Below are positions 27,489 to 34,158 of a DNA stretch of 45,440 bases, one piece after another. Source of the stretch: VBDM01 sp035317085. GTDB lineage: Bacteria; Pseudomonadota; Gammaproteobacteria; Burkholderiales; SG8-39. The stretch covers positions 1-45,440 of the forward strand of contig DATHHS010000039.1 of the NCBI GenBank assembly GCA_035317085.1. Direction: 5' to 3'. Every line of letters starts with the position of its first letter. The first letter of the stretch is position 1. The notes under the pieces were generated by a model. That model was not told the DNA's origin. It did not search any database and saw only the letters and a list, made by a program, of their open reading frames with translations. The translations under genes were made by a program, and so were the position numbers.

Positions 27489-27554
27489 TCCCCGCGCAAG
27501 CGGGGATCCGGCGGCGTCAGAAGTCCCTGGATTCCCGCTTGCGCGGGAATGACG
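27484..27554. repeat. REP/dRS3-like palindromic repeat between soxX and soxB
   Basis: Two 26-base arms, 27484-27509 (starts CGTCATCCCCGCG) and 27529-27554 (ends GCGGGAATGACG), are inverted copies with a few differences; each arm also has its own internal palindrome of GCGCAAGC type. The spacer is 19 bases. The pattern is that of the abundant ATTCCCGC...GCGGGAAT repeats of betaproteobacteria. It ends five bases before the soxB ATG and overlaps the soxX hairpin by five bases. Confidence 0.8.
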
Positions 27555-27559
27555 GGGCC

Positions 27560-29272
27560 ATGTCCCTATCTCGTCGCGAATTTCTGCAGGCGCTCGCGGC
27601 CGCAGCCGCAGCCGGGCTTCCGCTGGGTGCGCGCTCGCAGGACGAAACTTTCTACGACATGCCGCCCTTCGGCAACGTATCGCTCCTGCATTTCACCGAC
27701 TGCCACGCGCAGCTGCTGCCGGTGAGTTTTCGCGAGCCGAGCGTCAACCTCGGCGCCGGCGCGGGCGCGAACCGCCCGCCGCACCTGGTCGGCGAGGCGC
27801 TGCTCAAGCATTTCGGAATCGTGCCCGGCAGCCGCGCAGCGTACGCCCTGACCTACCTGGATTTCGCGCAGGCGGCGAGGAAATACGGAAAGATGGGCGG
27901 CTTCGCGCATCTTGCGACGCTCGTGAAGAAACTGCGCGCCGAGCGAAAAGCGAGCCTGCTGCTCGACGGCGGCGACACCTGGCAGGGATCGGCGACTTCG
28001 CTGTGGACGCGCGGGCAGGACATGATCGAGGCGCAGAAGCTGCTCGGTGTCGACATCATGACCGGGCACTGGGAATTCACCTACGGCGCGGCGCGAATCA
28101 AGGAAGTGCTGGACAAGGATTTCGCGGGGCGGATCGAGTTTCTCGCGCAGAACGTCGAAACCGCGGATTTCGGCGACCCGGTGTTCAAGCCCTACACCCT
28201 GCGCAATCTCGGCGGCGTGCCGGTCGCCGTGATCGGCCAGGCGTTCCCGTATACGCCCATCGCCCATCCGCGCCGCTTCGTCGCCGAATGGAGGTTCGGC
28301 ATTCAGGAAGAGCGGCTGCAGAAACTAGTCGACGAGATACGCGACAAGGGGGCGCAGGTGGTAGCGCTGCTCTCGCACAACGGCATGGACGTCGACCTGA
28401 AGCTCGCCTCCCGAGTCACCGGTATAGACGTGATTCTGGGCGGCCACACCCACGACGGTGTGCCGGTGCCGGTCGTCGTATCGAACGCGAAAGGCAGGAC
28501 GCTCGTCACCAACGCCGGTTCGCACGGCAAGTTTCTCGCGGTGCTCGACCTCGACGTAAAAAGCGGGCGCATCGCCGCATACCGCTACCGGCTGTTGCCG
28601 GTGTTCGCCAGGCTGCTGCCCGCCGATCGCGAGATGGCACGGCTGATCGAGGCGACACGCGCGCCGTACATGGAAAAGCTCTCCGAGAAACTCGCGGTGA
28701 GCGAGGAGCTGCTGTACCGCCGCGGGAATTTCAACGGCAGCATGGATCAACTGATCCTCGACGCGCTCATGGAAGCGAAAGGCGCGGAGATCGCTTTCTC
28801 CCCCGGCTTTCGCTGGGGGACGACGATTCTGCCCGGCGAGGCGATCACCTACGAGCAGATCATGAATCAGACCGCGATCACCTATCCCAATGCCGTCGCG
28901 ACGCAGATGACCGGCGAAACGATCAAGGCGAACCTGGAAGACATCTGCGACAACCTGTTCAACCCGGATCCGTACTATCAGCAGGGCGGCGACATGGTGC
29001 GGATCGGCGGCATGCGCTACAGCTGCACGCCGGGCGCGAGGAGGGGCGAGCGCATCGGCGACATGCGCATCGGCGAGCGCCCGATCGAGGCGGACAAGAC
29101 CTACAGGGTCGCGAGTTGGGCGCCCGTCGCCGAGAGCGCCGGCGACGAAAATGCGGGCGAGCCGATATGGGATCTGTGTGCCCGGTACCTGCGCGACAGG
29201 AAGTCCCTGGGGCCGCGCAAACTCAACGTGCCGCGCCTGATCGGCGTGAAAGGCAACCGCGGCCTGGCTTGA
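27560..29272 (+). CDS. soxB: Thiosulfohydrolase SoxB
   Basis: This 570-residue periplasmic hydrolase releases sulfate from the SoxYZ-bound sulfane. It belongs to the 5'-nucleotidase metallophosphoesterase family. A Tat signal (SRREFLQALAAAAAAGL) opens the protein. Metal-ligand motifs of the dinuclear Mn site are FTDCHAQL, LDGGDTWQGS and GGHTHDGVP, with LSHNGMDVD between them. A C-terminal 5'-nucleotidase domain has the NFNGSMDQLILDALM segment. The ATG at 27560 is chosen; the frame extends to 27539 but that part lies in the palindromic repeat. No strong ribosome-binding site is visible beyond the GGGG of the repeat, so the repeat may affect translation. Confidence 0.93.
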   Translation: MSLSRREFLQALAAAAAAGLPLGARSQDETFYDMPPFGNVSLLHFTDCHAQLLPVSFREPSVNLGAGAGANRPPHLVGEALLKHFGIVPGSRAAYALTYLDFAQAARKYGKMGGFAHLATLVKKLRAERKASLLLDGGDTWQGSATSLWTRGQDMIEAQKLLGVDIMTGHWEFTYGAARIKEVLDKDFAGRIEFLAQNVETADFGDPVFKPYTLRNLGGVPVAVIGQAFPYTPIAHPRRFVAEWRFGIQEERLQKLVDEIRDKGAQVVALLSHNGMDVDLKLASRVTGIDVILGGHTHDGVPVPVVVSNAKGRTLVTNAGSHGKFLAVLDLDVKSGRIAAYRYRLLPVFARLLPADREMARLIEATRAPYMEKLSEKLAVSEELLYRRGNFNGSMDQLILDALMEAKGAEIAFSPGFRWGTTILPGEAITYEQIMNQTAITYPNAVATQMTGETIKANLEDICDNLFNPDPYYQQGGDMVRIGGMRYSCTPGARRGERIGDMRIGERPIEADKTYRVASWAPVAESAGDENAGEPIWDLCARYLRDRKSLGPRKLNVPRLIGVKGNRGLA

Positions 29273-29324
29273 AACTCGAGTGAGCGCCCCGACTCTCCTT
29301 GAAGGAACCGGACTTCTCGTAGGG

Positions 29325-29330
29325 TATAAT
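29325..29330 (+). promoter_or_regulatory. Candidate promoter -10 for fmdB
   Basis: TATAAT at 29325-29330 lies 26 bases before the fmdB ATG, just after the soxB stop. A TTGAAG at 29299-29304 is a possible -35, but at 20 bases the spacing is long. Confidence 0.5.
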
Positions 29331-29355
29331 TCAAGGGCTTGCATTCGGAGGCTCC

Positions 29356-29748
29356 ATGCCGATTTACGAATATCGTTGCTCCTCCTGCGGGTTCCAGAAG
29401 GAATACCTGCGGAAGTTGAACGATCCGGTCCTTACGGTTTGCCCGGAGTGCAGCAAGCAGACGTTCTCCAAGATGCTGACCGCAGCGGGATTTCAGTTGA
29501 AGGGCAGCGGCTGGTACGCGACCGATTTCAGGAATAGCGGCGCCAAGCCGGCGGCGAAGAGCGGTGCCAAGGACGCAGGCGACGCGAAATCCGACGCGAA
29601 GCCCGAGGCGAAATCCGATACGAAATCCGACACGAAGTCCGACCCGAAACCTGATGCGAAGTCCGACAAGCCATCCGGCGACAAGTCCGAAAGCAAGTCC
29701 GAGGCGAAAGCCGAAACCGTCAGCAGCGGGGCAGGCGTTCGGCCGTAG
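29356..29748 (+). CDS. FmdB-family zinc-ribbon protein with low-complexity tail
   Basis: This 130-residue protein has an N-terminal FmdB zinc ribbon with two Cys pairs: MPIYEYRCSSCGFQ and CPECSKQ. The domain runs to the conserved GFQLKGSGWYATDF motif. The C-terminal half is a run of charged, repeated units of the type KSD(T/P/A)K, in which about half the residues are Lys, Asp, Ser or Glu; this part is disordered and unlike the Ser-rich tails of many relatives. The function of the family is not established. GGAGG precedes the ATG. It is followed by the DUF502 gene, a common arrangement with aspS in betaproteobacteria. Confidence 0.9.
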   Translation: MPIYEYRCSSCGFQKEYLRKLNDPVLTVCPECSKQTFSKMLTAAGFQLKGSGWYATDFRNSGAKPAAKSGAKDAGDAKSDAKPEAKSDTKSDTKSDPKPDAKSDKPSGDKSESKSEAKAETVSSGAGVRP

Positions 29749-29781
29749 CGTGGAACGCCGCCGAGGAAGGGGTGGTGCCCG

Positions 29782-30393
29782 ATGAAAAAATATCTCATCA
29801 CCGGGCTTTTGATCTGGATTCCGCTCGCGATCACGATCTGGGTGCTGGAGTTGATCGTGAGCTCCATGGATCAGTCGCTGCTGCTCCTGCCGCCGCAGTA
29901 TCAACCGCAGGTCTTGCTCGGCCACCGGATTCCCGGTCTCGGCGCACTGCTCACCGTGGTCGTGGTGTTCGTCACCGGCGTGCTCGCCTCGAACATCCTG
30001 GGCCAGCGGCTGCTCTCGTTCTGGGAGAACGTGCTCGGCCGCATCCCGGTAGTGAAAACCATCTACAACGGCGTGAAGCAGGTGAGCGACACGCTGTTTG
30101 CGCCCGGCGGCCAGGCCTTCAGCAAGGCGCTGCTCGTGCAGTATCCGCGGACGGGCAGCTGGACGATCGCGTTTCTCACCGGGCGGCCGGGCGGCGACGT
30201 CGCCAATCATCTCCGCGGGGAATATCTGAGCGTCTACGTCCCGACGACGCCCAATCCCACCTCGGGGTTCTTCCTCATGATGCCCAGGGCCGACGTTATC
30301 GAGCTCGACATGAGCGTGGACGAAGCGCTCAGGTACGTCATTTCGATGGGCGTGGTGTCCCCGGACCTGCACGGCCCGCGAATCCCGCAGTAA
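29782..30393 (+). CDS. DUF502 family membrane protein
   Basis: This 203-residue protein has two hydrophobic segments: one at the N-terminus (LITGLLIWIPLAITIWVL) and one near 53-75. The DUF502 signature regions are present: WENVLGRIPVVKTIYNGVKQV and then a soluble domain ending VSPDLHGPRIPQ. The role is unknown; the family occurs near aspS and fmdB. A near-identical layout is fmdB, DUF502, aspS in many betaproteobacteria, but here six kilobases of other genes separate it from aspS. Confidence 0.87.
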   Translation: MKKYLITGLLIWIPLAITIWVLELIVSSMDQSLLLLPPQYQPQVLLGHRIPGLGALLTVVVVFVTGVLASNILGQRLLSFWENVLGRIPVVKTIYNGVKQVSDTLFAPGGQAFSKALLVQYPRTGSWTIAFLTGRPGGDVANHLRGEYLSVYVPTTPNPTSGFFLMMPRADVIELDMSVDEALRYVISMGVVSPDLHGPRIPQ

Positions 30394-30451
30394 AATCCCG
30401 ACACTCGTCAAGCGCCGCGCAAGCGAAGACCTGCGTGTCACCCGGGTAGGG

Positions 30452-30470
30452 CGGGCAGATATTCTGCCCG
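30452..30470. promoter_or_regulatory. Palindrome between the DUF502 gene and the flavoprotein gene
   Basis: CGGGCAGA at 30452-30459 pairs with TCTGCCCG at 30463-30470 around TAT. It may be a terminator for the DUF502 gene or an operator for the next one. It has no T run. Confidence 0.4.
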
Positions 30471-30521
30471 ACAAGCGGATCGAGAGACGACAGATAAAAC
30501 GACAAGTACAAGGAGGCTTGC

Positions 30522-31895
30522 ATGCCCGCATCACAGACAACGCCCACCGCCACGGCGAGAGGTCTTGCTGCTTCACCGACCGCTACGCCGGAATACCGCT
30601 GCGATGTCCTGGTCATCGGCGGCGGCCCGGGGGGCTCGACCATCTCCGCGTTTCTCTCGCAAAAAGGCTGGAAAGTGGTGTTGCTCGAAAAGGAACATCA
30701 TCCGCGCTTTCACATCGGCGAGTCGCTGCTGCCGCTCAATCTGCCCCTGCTCGAGCGCATGGGCGTGCTCGATCAGGTGGACCAGATCGGGCTGGTCAAG
30801 CCCGGCGCCGAATTCAACTACGAAGGCTACCGGCCGGCCGTCTATTATTTCGCCAACGCCATGGACAAGTCCTACCCCTCGGCTTACGAGGTACGGCGGT
30901 CGGAGTTCGACAATCTGCTGCTTCGAAACAGCGCCGCCAAAGGCACCGAGGTGCGCGAGGGCGTCAAGGTCACTGAAGTCGAATTCCGGCCGGGCTCGAC
31001 CTCGTTGGTGCAAGCCGTGGATGAGCACGGCAACGAGCAGCGCTGGGAGGCACGCTTTGTGGTGGACGCCTCCGGGCGCGACACCTTCCTCGCCAATCGC
31101 TTCAAGATAAAAAGCCGCAACCCGGTGCACAGCAGCTCCGCCGTGTTCGGCCACTTCCAGGGCGCGGTGCGCCGCCCGGGCCGCGACGAAGGCAACATCA
31201 GCGTCTATTGGTTCGATCACGGCTGGTACTGGATGATTCCGCTGCGAGACGGCGCCATGAGCGTCGGCGCGGTGTGCTGGACGTATTACATGAAGACCCG
31301 CAAGGTCAGCGTGGATCAGTTCCTGCTCGACACCATCGCACTGTGCCCGATGATGGCCGAGCGCCTCAAGAACGCGAAGCTTATGGCGCCGGCCCTTGCG
31401 ACAGGAAATTTCTCCTATCGTGCGACGCGCATGACCGGCGACGGCTATCTGATGGTCGGGGACGCGTATGCGTTCATCGACCCGGTGTTCTCGAGCGGCG
31501 TGTTCCTCGCCATGAACAGCGGCGAGCTCGGTGCCGAGGTGGTCGACGAGGCCTTGCGCACCGGCGATGTCTCGGCGCGCAGCCTACGGCGCTATGAAAA
31601 GACCATCCAGCACGGCCTGAAGACGTTCTCCTGGTTCATCTATCGCATCACCACGCCGGCGCTGCGCGAGATGTTCATGTCGCCGCGCCCCGCGTTCCGG
31701 CTGGAACAGGCGATCCTGTCGCTGCTTTCGGCAGACATCTTCGGCAAGACACCGATCCGGGGTCCGCTCCTGGTCTTCAAGCTCATTTATTACGGCATCT
31801 CGATCAAGAACTGGCGCGAGAGTCTGGCAGCCTGGCTGAAACGCCGGCGCGCCTGGCGCACCAAGCTCGACTTTGTCTGGAAGAGCGGTAACTGA
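30522..31895 (+). CDS. Halogenase-like FAD-dependent oxidoreductase
   Basis: This 457-residue flavoprotein belongs to the tryptophan halogenase/geranylgeranyl reductase superfamily. It has the FAD dinucleotide motif VIGGGPGGST (31-40), the FHIGESLLP stretch near 63-71 that is shared with halogenases, the GWYWMIPLRDG segment carrying the W-x-W-x-I-P signature of flavin-dependent halogenases (235-240) and the FAD-binding GDAYAFIDPVFSSGV (313-327). Such proteins halogenate aromatic or polyketide substrates with FADH2, but related non-halogenating members also keep WxWxIP, so the call is open. Strong AAGGAGG precedes the ATG. It opens the five-gene cluster ending with the MMPL exporter. Confidence 0.82.
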   Translation: MPASQTTPTATARGLAASPTATPEYRCDVLVIGGGPGGSTISAFLSQKGWKVVLLEKEHHPRFHIGESLLPLNLPLLERMGVLDQVDQIGLVKPGAEFNYEGYRPAVYYFANAMDKSYPSAYEVRRSEFDNLLLRNSAAKGTEVREGVKVTEVEFRPGSTSLVQAVDEHGNEQRWEARFVVDASGRDTFLANRFKIKSRNPVHSSSAVFGHFQGAVRRPGRDEGNISVYWFDHGWYWMIPLRDGAMSVGAVCWTYYMKTRKVSVDQFLLDTIALCPMMAERLKNAKLMAPALATGNFSYRATRMTGDGYLMVGDAYAFIDPVFSSGVFLAMNSGELGAEVVDEALRTGDVSARSLRRYEKTIQHGLKTFSWFIYRITTPALREMFMSPRPAFRLEQAILSLLSADIFGKTPIRGPLLVFKLIYYGISIKNWRESLAAWLKRRRAWRTKLDFVWKSGN

Positions 31896-32058
31896 AAAAG
31901 CCGCCGGCAGTCTTGCATCGGTTCACCGTCGCCGCCAGCAGGCGGCCCTGGACGAGCACGCCGGCGCGGTAGAATGCCTGTTCGCGCGCAGCGCCGGGGT
32001 CCGGGTTTGATCGGAATGCCCGCGCAAGTAAAAATTATTAGAAAAGGGAGTTGTGGCT

Positions 32059-32682
32059 ATGCATCGCTGGGCTCCTCGGGGTGCGCTCGGGGTTCTGTTG
32101 CTGCTTGCCTACCCTGTTCTCACGCACTTCGCAGTCACTACGGGACCCGATTATCTGGCGTGGATGGCATGGCTGTGTATCGCGGTGCTGGTAGTCCTGT
32201 CGTTTCCGGGCCCCTGGGGCCTGGTGTGTTTCGCGTTGCTTGCTGCGGCGCCGCTTGTCATCAATACGGACAGTCTGTTGAAACTTCCGCCCGTCGTCAT
32301 CGATCTTGCCCTGGCCGTGTGGTTCGGAAGGACCCTGGCGCGGAGTGAGGAGCCGATGATCAGCTGGTTTGCACGCCTGGTGCGCGGAACGGAGCTTCCT
32401 GCGGATCTCGCGCGCTATACGCGCTGGTCGACGCTCATGTGGACGGCGTTCTTCGTGAGCATGGCGGTCGCGGCCGCGGCGCTGGCGCTGCTGGCGACGC
32501 CCCAGACCTGGTCGCTGTTTGCGAACGGGATCGACTATCTTCTGGTGGGCGTGCTGTTCGTCGGCGAGTACGTCTTCCGGCGCGTGCGCTATCCGCACCA
32601 TGAGCACCGCTCCCTCGCCGACGTGGTCCGAACCGTGGCCCGCGCCGGCAGGCTCGCGCCGCGCCGTACCGCGCGCAAATGA
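32059..32682 (+). CDS. COG4648-type membrane protein
   Basis: This 207-residue integral protein has about five hydrophobic segments, at roughly 10-25, 33-50, 60-70, 135-155 and 160-180. The conserved centre reads WFGRTLARSEEPMISWFARLVRGTELP, which fits the COG4648 family of uncharacterised membrane proteins found in acyl-lipid and aryl-polyene clusters. The ATG at 32059 sits eight bases after GGGAG and is preferred to the GTG at 32053. The next gene begins inside its stop (ATGA), so they are co-translated. A TAGAAT near 31968 could be a -10 in the 163-base gap before it. Confidence 0.82.
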   Translation: MHRWAPRGALGVLLLLAYPVLTHFAVTTGPDYLAWMAWLCIAVLVVLSFPGPWGLVCFALLAAAPLVINTDSLLKLPPVVIDLALAVWFGRTLARSEEPMISWFARLVRGTELPADLARYTRWSTLMWTAFFVSMAVAAAALALLATPQTWSLFANGIDYLLVGVLFVGEYVFRRVRYPHHEHRSLADVVRTVARAGRLAPRRTARK

Positions 32683-33590
32683 ACGCACCGGCGAACGCGC
32701 CCTGGCTCGAGCACGGCGAGCGGGGCAGCCGCAGCGCTACCCGGTTCATGACGTGGCTCGCTTTGCGCGGCGGCCGGCGCGTCGCGCGTTTGCTGCTCTA
32801 TCCGATTTGCGCCTACTTCCTCGCCTGCTCCCCGCGCGCCCGGAGCGCTTCGCGCCGCTACCTCGCACTCGCCCTCGGCCGGCCGCCGCGCCCGGCTGAC
32901 CTCTGGCGGCATTTCTTCACCTTTGCCGCGGCGGTCCTCGACCGCGTCTATTTCGTCGACGGCCGGTTCGCTCGCTTCGACATCGAGGTCAGGGGACTGG
33001 ATCGTCTGCGCGGCACGCTGGCGAAGGGGCGGGGCTGCCTCTTGCTCGGAGCGCACCTGGGCAGCTTCGAGCTGCTGCGCACGCTCGCGCCCGAGCACCG
33101 ATTGTCCGTCAACACGGTGATGTACGAGGAAAACGCGGCGAACATCACGAAGGCCTTGAACGCCCAGCTCGATACTGCGCTGCGTGAGCGCACCATCGTG
33201 TCCGGAGGGGTCGACACCATGCTACGCATCGCCGAATGCTTCGCGCGCGGCGAACTGGTCGGCATGCTCGGCGATCGTTCGGCCGGCTCCGACAAGACGG
33301 TCACGTGCCGGTTTTTCGGGCGCGACGCCGCCTTCCCTCAAGGGCCGCTGCGGATCGCCTTGAGCCTGCGCGTGCCGGTGTACCTGGTCGCCGGTTTGTA
33401 CGAAGGCGGCAAGCGCTACGTCATTCACCTGGAGCCGTTCTGCGAAGAGCCGGACGCGGACCGGGCCGAGCAGGTCGCGTGGACCCGCGAATGGACCCAA
33501 CGCTACGCCGAACGCCTGGAGCATTTCTGCCGTCTCGCGCCCTACAACTGGTTCAATTTTTATGATTTCTGGAACGGGACTCCGCGCTAG
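32679..33590 (+). CDS. LpxL-like acyltransferase (LPLAT family)
   Basis: This 303-residue acyltransferase has the HX4E catalytic motif of the lipid A lauroyltransferase (LpxL/HtrB) family in LLGAHLGSFELL (H126, E131). A hydrophobic N-terminal stretch (36-50) suggests inner-membrane attachment. In aryl-polyene clusters a member of this family attaches the polyene to the lipid anchor. It overlaps the preceding stop by four bases and the next start by 29 bases, showing tight operon structure. The acceptor is not known. Confidence 0.85.
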   Translation: MNAPANAPWLEHGERGSRSATRFMTWLALRGGRRVARLLLYPICAYFLACSPRARSASRRYLALALGRPPRPADLWRHFFTFAAAVLDRVYFVDGRFARFDIEVRGLDRLRGTLAKGRGCLLLGAHLGSFELLRTLAPEHRLSVNTVMYEENAANITKALNAQLDTALRERTIVSGGVDTMLRIAECFARGELVGMLGDRSAGSDKTVTCRFFGRDAAFPQGPLRIALSLRVPVYLVAGLYEGGKRYVIHLEPFCEEPDADRAEQVAWTREWTQRYAERLEHFCRLAPYNWFNFYDFWNGTPR

Positions 33591-34158
33591 AACCGCGCGC
33601 GCGGTCTGCGTGATTCTCCTCGCCTCGCTTCCGGCTGGGGCGCAGGAGGAGCCCTGGGACTTCGCCCGGCTGATGGGAGAGCTCGCGCAGGTGCAGACGA
33701 GCCGGGCGCGGTATTCCGAGGTGAAGCGCGTCGCGATGCTGCAGAAGCCCCTCCAACTTTCCGGCACCTTGCTCTATACGCGTCCTTCGCGGATCGAAAA
33801 ACACCAGACCCTGCCGTTCGAGGAAGTAATACGCGTGGACGGCGACTCGCTGACCGTGGAGCGCGAGGGCAAGACGCGGCGCATCTCTTTGTTGAGCGCG
33901 CCGCTCGTTGCGGCGCTGGTCGAGAGCCTGCGCGCAACGCTCGCCGGCGACGGCGTGGAGCTCGAGCGGCTCTATGCCGTCAGGATGGAAGGCACGAGGC
34001 AGCGCTGGACGCTGGCGCTCACCCCGAGGGAGATCGAGATCGCGGGTGTCGTGAAGAGCATAGTCATCGCCGGCTCCGGATCGCGCCTGGTCCGCCTTGA
34101 AATCCTGGAGCCCGGCGGAGACGGCTCGGTGATGACCATACGCGAAGAGTCCCCGTGA
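33562..34158 (+). CDS. LolA-like outer-membrane lipoprotein carrier protein
   Basis: This 198-residue protein has a signal peptide (MISGTGLRARTARAVCVILLASLPAGAQ) and a mostly beta-strand mature part: the opening WDFARLMGELAQVQTSRARYSE, then LSGTLLYTRPSRIEKHQTLP and EVIRVDGDSLTVE. This is the LolA-like periplasmic fold of the DUF in aryl-polyene and xanthomonadin clusters, carrying hydrophobic cargo between the membranes. It shares 29 bases with the acyltransferase gene and its stop overlaps the GTG of the MMPL gene. Confidence 0.85.
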   Translation: MISGTGLRARTARAVCVILLASLPAGAQEEPWDFARLMGELAQVQTSRARYSEVKRVAMLQKPLQLSGTLLYTRPSRIEKHQTLPFEEVIRVDGDSLTVEREGKTRRISLLSAPLVAALVESLRATLAGDGVELERLYAVRMEGTRQRWTLALTPREIEIAGVVKSIVIAGSGSRLVRLEILEPGGDGSVMTIREESP

